DNA of 64,000 nt, from NCBI GenBank assembly GCA_000149265.1, contig CH003098.1:84473-148472 (forward strand), written 5' to 3'. Under the pieces are notes generated by a model that saw nothing but the letters and a program-made list of their open reading frames with translations, was not told the origin of the DNA and ran no database searches. This document shows positions 24,201 through 39,200 of the stretch, one piece after another (the stretch's first letter is position 1; each line of letters begins with the position of its first letter). Position numbers and translations under genes: made by a program. The stretch comes from Ciona savignyi (lineage: Eukaryota; Chordata; Ascidiacea; Phlebobranchia; Cionidae).

Positions 24201-27200
24201 ATATAACTTCATGGGTGGTGGAGTTTCTGGTGCTTAATATGGCAAACCCGGGGTCACAATGGATAAGTGCACGGCCTGGAGTTGTATGTGTGAAGTGTAT
24301 GTACGGGTCATCATCCGGAAACTCACACTTTAATTCCGATACGTCTGTAACAAGAAATGGATTAAGTGAGATGTCTTTTAATTATTTTTTAAATTAGTAT
24401 GATTGTGTGGGGCAGTGCTTCCTATTACTGGGATGTGACATGAGGGCAACACTTCAGCCTGTTATACTGTTTAATCTGGCTCATGTAAAATGAACATTTT
24501 CACAATCATTTGTTGCTGTGTGTTTGTAAGTTTGACTCAAACCGTTGATCTCCGAGGTAGGTTGGTGCCATGAACAAAAAATGTTGGGAAAGAGTAAAGT
24601 AGGATTCTTGAGTGAAGTACATAAACTGTTCTGTTTTAACACAGTAAGGTTATTTAAGATAAAGTACAACACATCTTAATAGCCCATGCAAATGTGGTAA
24701 TGCCCATTTTATGTCTGAGGATGAAAAGTATTTTTATTTTAACCTACAAATATGGTAGAAATGAATGTGACTTGGTAAACTTGCTAATCTATAGCATAGA
24801 CTGTTCTACCATAGCAAGATGGTTAAACTTACCCTACTCTAGTCCGACCGGTTAGTCTTGTGTTTTACAGCGATGCCTTTTAACCAAAAGGTTGCAGGTT
24901 CGAAACTGGTCGCTAGCTAGTATGTTGTGTCCTTGGGCAAGGCACTTACCGGACATTGCCTGAACCCAGTAGATTATTGAGTTCTAATAAATTAAAGCAA
25001 CATGTGTATCATACACAACACACTGCAATAGCTCCGCTAACCCGAAGGTGGGCGCGAGGTGATCTGACGATTGCCCGTGTGTTAAGACTGTTAACCCCTT
25101 TGGTTTTCCCATTCACGGATATAAACAAAAATATCCTATCCTATAGTTAATGGTTCCTTCCCAGTGCAACAACTTACGAAGACAACGCTGATCACTGTTA
25201 CTCCACCGCCCATCTGCCAGACATTGAATCTCCATAGTATCAACATTTATATCGAAGTAATGGTCGTAGGTACAGTTGTATATGATCGTCGTGTTGTATA
25301 CAGTTGAGTGGTTGGATTGAGGCTCGGCGTTGGTTAAATTGGGTTGTGGTCCACAGTCAACCACTGTATTCAATGTAATTTGTTTTGTTTAGTTTAGTTT
25401 ATTTTTTGTTTCCACGATGAAAACATAAATCAGGACTATTAAAAAAATTTGGAAAATGGGAAAAAACGGCAAAACGACAGTCGTTAGAACACGTCTAAAA
25501 ACAAGGAATAAATTATTAAAATTTGGCAAAATTAGACGTGGCCGCTAAACCCAAATAAAAAAAGTTATAGAAGTCTATTCGTGCAAATTATAGAAGTCTA
25601 TCCCAGCATTGCATCGTACCTTCACACTTAATATCATTGGGTTCCCACAAACCACTCATGTTGCAGGTAGCCACCCTGCTTCCCTGTATCCTGTATCCCT
25701 CCTCACAATAGTATCTGTTGTGAAATATTGTTAATAAAGCTGATGAAGCATTAAAAGGATGAAATGTTAAATTATTTAGTTTACTCCTTGAATAAGGCAC
25801 TTAGTGATTTTTGCTTAACTGTACTTTGTTAAAAGGCGGGACCAGGACAATATCAATGATATACAACACTGCAATAGCTTTGATAACCCAGCAGTGAGTA
25901 TGAGGTAATCTGACGATTGCCCTGACATTACCTAAAGACTTTTGCATTTTTCCATTCACGAGGTTAAACATAAATATACAACATCATAATATGAAACACT
26001 CCCACCTTGTGGGTATAGGTGAAAGTGAGTCCCCGATTTATAAAAAATCCTTGATCGATGGCATAAGGTTCGTCACACATCACTCCTGCAACAATTGAAA
26101 ATTTGAAGTCGTATGTATGTGCTTAAAACAAAGTGTGTTTCTGTAACAACAAATGTCACCCACTGATGCAAGCAACGTTGTGAATGCTCCATTCTCCACT
26201 AGGAAGACACCGACCGGTGATCTCTGTGCTCGTACGATTCAACCAATAGCCATCTATGCATTCGTATGACACGGTTGAATTTACAATCGATGGCTCGGCA
26301 TGAGTGACTCTGCCATGTAGGACCGGGGTTGGGTCGTCGCAAACAACATCTGAAATTAAAACAATATATTGACTGGATCATAACTTAATGCGATAATGGA
26401 AAGAAAAAGGAGTAATTAATATTTGGGTTAAATATTTGAAGTAATGAATACAGGATCACTAAAACACTGTGTCATTTCTACAACAAAAAAGATCACCCAA
26501 TACAAGTTATTTTGTTCATTTTTTTTTAATTTCTAGTGAAATATTCCAGGATGCATATGCCTCATATCACGTCTTACTGAACTGAAACTATGAGAGCTGA
26601 TCACTTGACCAGTGTATCTTAAAAGCTAAAACACTTAATGTACAGTACACAGTAAAAGTTAATAAAAAATAGTAATGTCTGTTTACACAACACATTATAG
26701 ATCAATAACGAGACTGTAGCATGGATACCCTGTATTCTGATGGAGGATATATCACCCTTCATTTATGCACCAACAGAAGTAAATAAGAGTTTTCCAATGC
26801 ATTCACAAACCCCATTGTTACCATGACAATGCAGATTATCAATGTTGATTGTCCATCTTCCACTGCCTGAGCATGATGTAATAATGGAGGATTGTTTCCG
26901 AGCAAACTCCAATGCATGGCCGCACGTGTATAGAACTCTTGTTCCAAATTCATATACCGCTTGTTTTGTTCTGTTGCAAATGGTTTACCATGTATATTAT
27001 AATTGGCAATTTATATTTCATAAGAGTACAAAATATTGTAGACATACGGGTGGGTACAAACATAATGGAGTGTATACTAAAAATAAGACTTAACTCACAT
27101 TGGATGTATGGCTGCATGGTGCTGATCATTCAAAATCGTCCGATTCGCGTTTTTCACTTGTCCTGGTTCCATGCACCAAACCACTACAGTATTGTACTTA

Positions 27201-30200
27201 TTATCTAGCCGCATAACTAAGTTGCTTAGAGTGTCAGGGTTAAGGTTAAAGTTTGTTCGATTGGAACTAGTTATTGAATTTATCGGTCAGGCAAGGTAAT
27301 TAGCGGACATTGCCTGAACCCAGTGGACAATAGGTCAAACTAAAACAGTACAAATGCCTCGATCATACACAACACATTACCATAGCCGACTCGACAGTGT
27401 GTGCAAGGTAATCTAATGATTACTGTGAAAAATCCTATTATTAGTGTAGATGCATATTTCCACATGAATTACAATTTTCCACGGATAACCAACATAGAGA
27501 TAATAGAAACCTACCCTTGCACTCTATCTCCTCTGGTGGGGGTTCCCACAACCCACGTTCCGAACACCTCAGTGCAACATCAAAGGCCCCATTGATCCAG
27601 AACCCAGTTTGGCATCGAACGTGTGTGATTGAACCCCATGTAACCCCAGTGGGATAAACTGGGTGAGCATTTGGAAAATTTCCTGGGTGACCGCAATCCA
27701 CATCTGTGTGTGTATATGTTACAGATGATCATACTAAAATTATAGTAGAGGACTAGTCTACTATGGAACCACATCAGTACAAAAAATGGAGGTCCGAAAG
27801 GTCCGTTACTAAAAAAAATTCTGTGCCATAAAGGACAAACAAAGTGATTTATGTTGAAGTTATCACCTCTGCATGTCAAGGTGTCAGGTTGCCACTCTCC
27901 GCTTGCCGAGCATTGCAACAACCCCACATGCACCCCAGGATGAATCCAGTATCCAACATTGCAGAAATATTGGGCGTACGATCCATAGAAATCGCTCGAC
28001 TCTATTCGGTTTGCGTTTCCTACACTAGGAGGCGTACCACAGCTCACTGGATGACAATCAATCAGATTCGGATCCGGAACCCACACTTTCTCTTTGGTGC
28101 ATGTAATTATCGTGTGATTGGTCAAGTCAGGGTCATGACCCCCGACCCGGTAACCAGGGTCACACATCACCGTGACAACCGAACCATGACCATAATCGGC
28201 GCCGATCAAAAAGGCATTTCGTCGTGTGGATGGTCGATTGCATGTAATCACTATGACATCAAAATATTAGCACCATAACCAAATATTTGCAAAATAATAA
28301 TTGATTTTACCTTCGCAATACAACGATGTAGGGTGAGGGTGCCACAAACCATCATCGCGACAGGTCAAAGCTACTTTAAGTAAGCCGGGAGGAAACCACA
28401 GGCCAGGAGCGCATTTATACATGACTACCCCACCATATGTGGTTTCTTCAGGGGGTACATCATATCTTATTGTGTTGGGGATTGGCCCAGGGTCGCCGCA
28501 ATCAATCACTGTACATTGTAAGTTTGATTTAAGAGCAAATAGACTGTATAACCCAGTAGCATCCATACACTTGTGGCAATACTTACATTTGCATTGCGGA
28601 AACAAGGGGTCAGGTGTCCAAGTGGCTGTTTTAGAGCAATGGACATCCTTCCATGTTACACCTCGTTCAAACCAGTATCCTTGTGTACACTGGTACCTGT
28701 GTGAGAGTGGTATTATTGGTATCTGCCATGGGACTTTCTTTGTTAAGTTGCAGTTTACAACTGCTATTTTGTTATCTTCGCATTTGGTATCAACGCTTTG
28801 TTATTACCATGATAACGTACCTGACAAGTGATTGGTAACCACGGCTTCGGTTGCCAAGGATAATCATCGAGTAGTTTAACGACGGGGGTTCCGGACACTC
28901 CAATACTAAAAGAACATTATGACATCATAATCTATATGCTCACAAAATGGGAAAATTACTATCTGACATGTTTATCCCAGGACTTTGATTTTGCATTTCA
29001 CAGTGATGTAACATTATTAGAGGCAGATGCTTGTTTGCACACACTAGAAGGGACTAAAAGTGTTGGTATAAAAGGCCTGTTAAGTATAACAAAGCTTTAA
29101 GAATAAGCAAAAACATTAAATGGTATACAGAGGCACGGCCTCAGAGGCGGTGAACCAAGAAGAGTAGTTGCCAAAAAGGTGACAGAACTTGGGATCTGTC
29201 TGGTTTGACTGCCATGATTAACCACTATGGCATATTGCTTATAAGCTTAGCCTGTCGCTACTAGTTGGTTGTGTCCTTGGGCGCAAGACACATAAAGGAT
29301 GCTGCTTAAGAAAAATGCATAAAATGCAGGAAAGTGACCATGTATTTTTATCCCTAAGAATAAATAAGAATATCTTATGCAGTCGTATTACTAAGTCACA
29401 TTTATTTATATGTATCATGTAGATAACAATTAAATATAAGACATCTCACCCCTGCAAGCATTTACATGATGTGATTCAATCCAATTCTTGTCGCTTCCAC
29501 ACTTGATGTTATAAGCATTAACTTTACCATAGAACACCCATCCCCTGCAAAATGTAGAGGGAATTGAAGGTAGTTGAAACAACTGTACATGTGACTGGTA
29601 AAACCAGCATTTATTATTTTAGTTGTGTTCACAAAATCTTGACTTGTAGGTAGGACACAACAAATATGTTTTAATGATCAAGCAACTTGACAGAGGTGAC
29701 AAGATAAGCTGAACATTAAAAAAAAGGAAATTAAGAAAGTTTAGCATTTCAGCAGAATTTATTAAACACCTTGGTCTACCCTGTCAACCTCACAAAAGAA
29801 AACTGTGTCTTAAAAAACAAGGTTCAGCCAAAAATGTCGGAAAATCAGCCAATCAAATAATCAACAAATCAAGAAAATATTGAAAATCGTGAAACATAAA
29901 AAATGGGAAAATTTAAATTATCGTCATGAAAATAAAAAAAAATCAAGCAAAAAATAATGGGTCGCTTATGCAAGATAATAAGTTAACTTACACACGGCAA
30001 GAAATGATCATTTTGTCTCTAAACCGATGTTTTTCAATGTTTCCTTTCGTCACTAAAGCACCAGGGGGTAATATGTATTTCGGACATTTGACCTTCTTAC
30101 ACGGGTATTCCCCAGGATCAGGAACCCAGGTACTGTCTTCCGAACATCTGATTTTAAATGTGTGAAGTATTGTATAGAGAAATTAAGAGATAAAATATAA

Positions 30201-33200
30201 GGTTATATATATCATAAAACTAAAAACTTCGACTTCTTGTTATGTATTTATTTGTATAAATTATAGGTAATAAAACAGAATTATAGGTTTTTGCTGTTAA
30301 AAATCAGTTTAGGCTGTTGCAGCTAACATTCCATTTCTCACCCTCTCTTCCCTACCCCAAACATCTGACCACATAGCTTATTGGATTAGAGATCAGAACC
30401 AAACAATTGTTAAAACGAAACTAGTCGCTGGTTAGGCAGTAAACAGTCCTGTTACAGTAGAACCTCTTCTTTTAGGCAGTAAACAGTCCTAAAACAGTAG
30501 AACCTCTTCAATTATAACACTTGTCGGTAATACATGGCAGCTGGTTGGAGCATATTACAAACCTTGATACAAATGTGGTTCGATTCCACAGATATTCATA
30601 TCCATCTTTGCATTTATATGTAACCGCTGCCGCATAGCGATATTCTGATGACGTCATACTCATCTGAAACAATTATTTCATTATTAGAAGAAAAATAAAT
30701 AATAAATTTATTCTAAATAACGTAAAACTTAACAGTTATTGACAAAAAATACAACTAAATAAAAAAAGTCGATAAATCAAATTTTCACCCTTGCGTAATC
30801 ATGATCAGGTGGATCGGGACACATTATGACATCACACTTGATTTTTTTCGGATCAGGTGTCCATCCACCAAACCGAAGGCAACTTGTCTTTTGTTGGAAG
30901 TGCCGAGATTGGTATCGACAAATATTCAGTTCCACTGGATCGTCTCTGTTATGTGATTATTGGATCCTAATCAGTTTTTAAGTTAAAATTTAAATTTAAT
31001 ATCAACACTTTATAGCATTGACAATTGGATTAAATGATTCCGATGAAATTTAAAATTATATCAACTGTCGTTTCTTCAAAATAAACTTCAAAATAATTCG
31101 GTCAACAGTCGTTTCTGAATCCCCCTTAAACACTAGTGTTGTTTCTAGGCTTAAATAAAGAACCGTCTAAGCCGCAACCACCGCATTGATTTTGGGACCA
31201 AAACAATGCAACACCGGCGACCAATACCTGGTTGTGACCACTGACATGAGCATGCACAGTTACCTGTCCTCGTATGACACAAACTCCAATCCATCCAGTC
31301 GGTTCTTCGTTGTGTGAACCAACCAAGTGTCTCTGTTCGTTGTGATGTAATAATCCAAAGTGCCATGCATCCCGATTATTAAGTCACTCACGCTCTGAAT
31401 GGCCATTGTTGTGTCACTATCAATCAGGTGAAGAATAAAAAGTGAAACTCACATGTTGATTACAGAACCAGTGTTGCCGGATATCCGTTTCATTGCATAT
31501 GGCCAATGTTAATGGCCGCACACTGGCAACACTAACTGGTATCTCGACCACTGCTAAGCACAACAACGACTTATACTCAACAAGATGAGCTCCCTTACCA
31601 GCCAAACCCCCATAATCAGGGCTCAATTCAACCTCACTAACAGAGCCCCATTGTAAATAGATGGCTTGGGATGATCCGCATAAATCCTTTGAAACGTAAA
31701 TCAGTTTGTCCTCCCCTGGGGTCAAATAGGTGAAATTAGTTGTGAAAAGCTGCTATTAAAGTGAAAGAATATTCATGTTTTCCCCTTGAATGGGAAAAAT
31801 TGAAAGCATTATCATAATGCGGGTTAAAACAGCTCGTCAGGTCACCAGAGGTGTATTGTGTATAATTAAGACGTTTCAATAAAAATTTGGTAGAACCTAT
31901 TAATCCACTGGGTTTATACAATGTACTTTAAGTGCCTTGCCCAAGGACACAAGCGACCTGCTGGCGACCTGTAATCCTGCAACCCTTCAGCTGATTGATA
32001 ACGCATTAACCCAGTTATTCAGTTAAACTAAAATACCGGTAAGTTAAAATATTACATTTACTGGTGACTCTAAACACCAGTAAAATGATAATTCTGGAAA
32101 CCCGCGTATTTTTCAAGGAAACAACAAACATTAGAATAGCTGAAGTTATTCCACTATGTTAATGGATTAAATTTGTTATAGTATTAAACAGAATTAATGA
32201 AAGTTCAACCCACCTAAGATGAGGCAACTGTCGTAGGAAACGGAAAATGGGGCAAAAACATATGTCAGGTAGTATCCCATCTCACATGAGTATATGACAT
32301 CTGCACCATGGTCGAAAGTACTCTTTGTGATGTCACCATTGTTGTCTGTCCCGTCCACAGAGGGCGGCGGAGAGCACACAACCTCTGGAGAAATAATTTC
32401 ATGAAATCAGACAATGGTTGGGTGTCCGAATAGTTAAAGCAACTGATTCATACAGCAATTTCTACCAAACAAACGGTCTTAGTGGCGAGCCCATGGGTTT
32501 AAATATCATAAAATGTAGTTTAGTTTATTTTTTTGTTTCCATGATGAAAACACAAAGCAGGACCACTGATAAAAAGTTAGAAACGAGAAAAAACGGCAAA
32601 ACGACAGTTAGAACACGTCTAAAAACCAATCAGTTAAAAAGTTACGGTTTAATTAGACGTGGCCGCTAAACCCACATAAAAAAAAATAAATCAATAAATG
32701 TTTATAAAAGATTACACTAAGCCTCGAAGAAAAGTGTATGGTAGGGATATTACATTTTGTGACACAAACAAATCTCTCTGTTACCTTCACATAGGTAATC
32801 ATTGACGTCTGGAACCCACTGTCCTTGACCGTTGCATTCTAACTCCACTTGGTGAGTGATATTGACATAAGCTCCAGGATTCTTCGGTTTGAACTGAAAT
32901 CCTTCCTCACACGACATGATGGTGTGCTTCTCATCCACGTGTGTCCACACTGCGTACTTCTGGTCAGGTGGTGGCTGGCATATCACTTCTGTGAAGGACA
33001 AAGGAAGATCGTCACCATAGTCAGGTATTTAATGCTATGTGTTTAATTTAATATTTACGGCTGCATAGCTTAATAGGAGAGAGTGTCATTCTTAGTCAGT
33101 TTTGTCTTTTGGTTAAGCACATAGGGTGCATATATAAAAACCCACTGGATTAATGCTATAAAAACAGTACGAATCTTGATTATCTAAAGGGTACAATAGC

Positions 33201-36200
33201 ATCTGTAACCTGACAGGGCGCATTAGGTAATCAGACGATTGTCGAATTGATATTCCATGCTTTATGCACAGTGATAAAACATAAAAATCCAATAATCCTT
33301 TGTGAAAATTTGTAACAGGACATTTAAATCCTCTGGATCCAACAAAAATTAAACATCAAGAAAAAAGTTACGCACAAGCTGGTCAGGATAGAGATCAAAA
33401 CTAACATGTCGTCATGCCAACTTATCACAATCGCAGTTGTATTTACAAACTACAGAGCGTAGAGAACTTACCCCAACAGCGAAAGAAAAATGGATCAGGT
33501 TCCCACACCCCATCTGCATTACACGTCATTTCCATAGTTATTTGTCCTGGTTTAACCCAATAGCCGTCATCACACGTGACAGTGGCATTGTTGCTATATA
33601 CGTAAGAGTGTATGTCAGTGAATGCATGGTCTACTTGGGTGGGTCGGTCGCATTGCACAGCTGTAAAGTAGAATAGGATAGGATATTCATGTTTATCCCT
33701 GTGAATGGGAAAACCAAAGGGAGGGGTTTTACCACAAAGGGACCAATTCGTTCCAAATGCAACATGCGCGCCCCATTCGTCCATGTTCCCTTCCAATTTG
33801 CTTAGAACCTAATTAATCCGCTGGGTTGGCAATGTCCGTAAAGTGCCTTGTTCAAAGACACAACCGACTAGCTAGAGATCCAGTTTCGCACCTGCAACCT
33901 TTCTATTGAAAGGCGACGCACTTAATCGCTAGACCAACAGGTTGGACAGTAAGTTTTAATATACTGGAACTGGGAGCTGTTTTACACAGTTGGCCGAGAT
34001 AAATAGTTAAATGAACAAGTGGCTCATACATACAGTGGGTTCAGATAAACAAGTATATAAGATAAACAGGTGGCCAAGGTAGATAGGTGGCTAACTTAAA
34101 CAGGTTACTAAGTAGATGAGGTGGATAAGTGGTGATACAAGTAGGTACACAAAGGGCTCAGATAAACAGGTGGCAAAGATTACCAGGTAGATCATGTACA
34201 TAGTCTTAGATAATGAAATGACTTGTTAAAACAGGTGCTTTAAATGAACAGTTGGCTCATGTATAGAGTTTTCTTAGATTAACACAAGAGTAAGTTACAC
34301 AGGTGGCAAAGTTACACAATTGAATAAGATAAACATGTGACTCATTTTGGTTACTTTCTGATAATTTTGGTTACTTTCTGAATTTTTGGTTACTTTCTGA
34401 GACAGACAAACAGGTTACCCGTATATACAGAATACTCACGTGAGCATTGTAAAGTGTGAGGTGCAGGGTCCCAGTAAGCATGATTGCCACAATACAGTTG
34501 AGCCCGGTATAAACCATGGTTGAACCAGTATCCGTGGTGGCAGGTGTATTCAACCATCTCCTTGTAATCAAGCTTATCGTACGATTTATTTGCATGGGCT
34601 ATATCTGCCGGGGGTAAGCATTCCAATACTGCAGAGATATAGTGGGACAATTAGTTTCAATATAAACCAATAGAAACGGTATACTCACATACGCACTCTA
34701 GTGTCTCCGGATGCGGTTCCCACAGAAGCTCAGCAGTGCAGGTTATCATCTGTCATAGAACCAGTATTAATCTATTGTCTGGCCACTTGGTCTAACGGTT
34801 AAGTGCGCCGCCTTTCAATGGAAAGGTTGCAGGTGCGAAACTGGTCGCTAGCTAGTCGGTTGTGTCCCTGGGCAAGGCACTTTACGGACATTGCCTGAAC
34901 CCAGCGGATTAATGGGTTCTACCAAATAAGAGAAACGTGTCTATCTTATACAACACATTGCAATAGCTCCGGTAACCCGACGGTAAGCGCGAGGTGATCT
35001 GACGATTTGCCTGTGTGTTAACCCCCTTCGTTTTCCCATTTACGGGGATAAACATGAATATCCCAACCTATTGTAACGTCACGTGTTAATGTTTTAAATA
35101 CATGCATGTCAACAAATAGAACTTAGTACACAAACTTCAATATGAACATGCAGCACTTTATGACCTTAGCATAAAGTCCACGTTCAAACCAATAACCGTC
35201 GTCACATTGATAACTTGATACTCCACGATAAGAATAACTTGTGTGGATTGTTTCTTTCAAAGTGGCTCTGTAGACATCGGATGGTCGTGGGCAATGCCAC
35301 CGCGATTCCTTCCTGAATGTGGAATTTCATTAGGAGAAAATAGGATTGGAATTAATGTTGCGTCGAGTAAATTAAATCTGATGATGTGTTTGTAACAACG
35401 GCCCTGTAGATTTTCCCATCATGGATATAAATATAAATAACCTATTCTATATATCCTAATTTGGTAGAACCCATTAATGCACTGGGTTCAGAAAATGTCT
35501 GTTTAGTGCCTTGCCCAAGGATACAACCGAATAGACAAGATTCGAACCTGCAACCCAACCTTTCGGTCGAATAGCGGTGCACTAAACCACCAGAATAACC
35601 AATCGAACAAAAATATTATGTCTTGCCTGCAAATAAACTTAGTTGCATCTTCGGAACTGCGTTCCTGCACCCCCTCCCTAGTAGCGTTGTCCAACCAGAC
35701 TGCTGCTGCCCATGGAATGTTTATTGCGTCTCTGTCTGTCCCTGTGAAATAAATGTATGTAAGTGACACTCTCCATGCTCGCTGTCGACTTGCTGTCAAG
35801 ACATACCAGGGCCAAAATCCAACAACTCATTCATAGTTTGGTGACCTCTTACAGTCCAGTCACCTCATGCATTTAGGTTAGTGACCTCATGTACTCATAG
35901 TAAAGCACCTCTTATACACATTCAAGTGACCTTGTGCACACAGTCGAGTCATCTCATGCATTTAGTTTAGTGACCCCATGCACACAAGCAAGGCACCTCT
36001 TCTACACGGTCAAGTGACCTTTAGCACACAGTCGAGCCACTTTATGCACACAGTTGCCAACCTTTGAAGCACCAAGCATCAGCTTTGGAAGGGTTCGGTT
36101 GACATCGCTTCACCCCACCACTAGGAGCACTTCGTGGGCACAATGGGTCGTTTGTTCGCATAACACTGTACGCCACATTGCCGTCACCCCAAGAGCAGGC

Positions 36201-39200
36201 ACATGAAGATATATCCTGGAAGGTACTAATCATTGTTATCAAAACCACTTGGATCCTAATATCAATAAATATCCAACCTAAATATATTGTCTTTATATGA
36301 ATTAAAATTCAAATGGATTCTATTGGTGGCTAATACATTTAACACACTAGTTAGCAGGACATACATCAGACGTCATTTTCGCATTAAGTTGATCTTCCGT
36401 TGCCAACTTGGCTCCCCGTTCCTTGCATTTCTCCTGTGCCTCACTGTAAGTATAACTTTCCCCTTTCGATTCTAACCCTTCCCACAGCAAGAACACATTT
36501 CCTGGGTGATTGATAATATTCAACCTTTAATATAGTGTATAATTTTTTTTGAATATGATAGTCTTTTTTACCACAAGAATGGAGAAACGCAAGAAGCATT
36601 AGAACAAGGGCAATTATTAGAACACCTATTTTATTCTTCATATTGAAAGATAAATACACAAATTTCTTATACATTGTGTAAACGCACTGAATTTTCCTGG
36701 GAATAATGTGTAAAATCTTGCATAAGGACACACATGACAAGCACGTAGCCGGTTTTAAGTTTGCAACCCTTATGCAGACTTTTGCTACCAGGGACTCACA
36801 CAAGGATCAGGGTAAAAATACCTGTCATGAGCATGCTGTGGTGGCAGATATCGTACAGTGTTTCATTCAAAACCCAAATAGAATAATTCCCTCCGTAGTG
36901 CCTGAAACATTAGCATGTCACCCTTCGCATTGTCTCCCTAACAATAATTTACCATGACATTATGTCACTATTACGTCGCTATGACATTAAATCATGTGTG
37001 TGGTTATCAGTGGCATTGCACTGTAATTTCAGTCAGAAGGTTGAGAGATCAAAACCAATCACTTGTTAGCCAATATTTGATGGACCTTGCCGGAACCCAT
37101 TTGACTTTTAAAATCAGGTCCAGACTAAATCGCCTAGGACACACCACATTAGCTTCAGCAATTTAAATGAGAGCATGCAGCTAATTTGCTGGTGTTACAA
37201 TAAACCTTTCATTTTACACCACCATAGATGAAAGCGTTTGTCATTTGTATCCTGGCAAGTGGGTAAATCACTTTGAAAGATATAACACATTTTACCAACT
37301 AATCACGTGCGTCTATAGCAAAGCTATTGTAGCGTGTATTGCATTTTTAAGACGTTCCTTCAGTTTTAGGCTAATCCAATAAATATGAAAAATCTGACAT
37401 CACAATTACCCGCCCCCCATTTGAACTTTATCCCATGGTTCGGTAACGTCATCAACGAAATAACTGAAATCGTTGTGAAGTAATTTAAGTGAAGAGTGAC
37501 CGTGTCTCTGACAACCCACAAACTGGTTTGATGCGGTTGTGTCACACTTGGTCGCCATTGCTGATTTCTCAATATCCTCAGGTGTTGACCCATCTACCGT
37601 TTTACCTGCGTCAATATTTGCATAATTACTATGCATGTAACGAATCATGCGGATGGAAATCTCGACAACAATTCACAATTTTCATTATTATCCAGTCTTT
37701 TGCTCTTATTAACTTATTTAATAAAAAAACATTTTTTTCAAAATTTTCAAAACTATGTTCAGGCAAACTTTGTACTATAAAATAGTGTTTTTTTTCAACT
37801 AAATGAAAGATAACATTTACCCTAATATTTATTAATTCATTGAAATCTTTTTTGTCAACTTCTTTTGTCAAGTCAATAATAAATGTTATGTTATGTTTAT
37901 ATGACTCATAATATAACCTGCCAGAATTAACTAATTTTTAAGCTACTGATCAAAATAACATTTATCAGAATCTTTTTATCTATGATTTATATTACTTTCA
38001 AGACCCCCACAGGGTTTAAAAAAAAATAAAAAAGATAATCGAGTTTAATCAACAACATACTTAACACAACCTTCATAACAAACTCAAAATAAAATCATTG
38101 CCTCATTTAAAAATACCGAATAGACCTGTCAAAATAATTGACATTTTAGTGTATTTTAAGTATTAGTCATTACAATGTCATCCACAAGGTATTTATTTAA
38201 GTGCACATTTATACTTGGCTGAAGAGTTTAACCTGTAAGGCAGAGTTGCTGAGCTTCATTGAAAAGGTGATACGGTGTCACCCATCGCCACAGCATCTTC
38301 TCTTTAGGGTAGTCATAGCAACCACGCGATGCAACAAACTTATGCTTTGCGTCCACGAACATGCATCTGTCATCCAGCCGGTTAGCATCTACCATGGTAA
38401 AGCAACCGCCACCAACCTGAGGTAATATGCGAGTATAGGATCAAACTCTTTGGTGAATCGGTTGTGCATGTAATGCATTATGTAGAAGGATGTGCGAAGG
38501 AATGGGAGGTAATTCGCCCCTCTATTCTCGTCTCTCTCCATTTTCGTCTTCTGGTTTATTGATCTGTTAAGCGGATGATGTTTTTTATTAATATGCATCA
38601 CTGAACTGATGTTATGGTATGTTTCGTGTGCTTAATTGCAAGCATGAGTTGGATAAATGTGATTCTCTCTACTGTGCACATAAGATGTAATACTGTCTTC
38701 TACTGTTAAGTTTTTGCTGTGCAACACAAACTTGTGGTACTTAGCAACCCTTCAGCTAACAGTCTGGCACGATTCCGACGGCAAATTGATGGTAAGAAGA
38801 TATTACTTTAAGCTATATAAAGGTCACCATAGACACTAATACCTGTAATCTCTCCATGTTGGATCCTTTGGTATGGGTGTTTTCGGGTAATGTTTGACAC
38901 CCACCCAATATACGGTTTGTGAACCATAGGTTACCCCACTTTCCACTATCATATGCTTCAAGAAGTCGAAATCAACCTTGTCTTCCAGATCGGCCAAGGT
39001 CCCATTCTGTAAAGCACATACCATATGTTATACTATAAATTATCACTGTTATAATATAAATAGGATATTATTGTTCATCTATGTAGATGAAGAAAAACAA
39101 GGAGGTTATCAACGCTATATTAGCAATTCTCAGATTAATTCATGACCATCGTCAGGTTACAGAAGCTAATGTAATGTGTTGTACTAAATTAAAATGTCTC

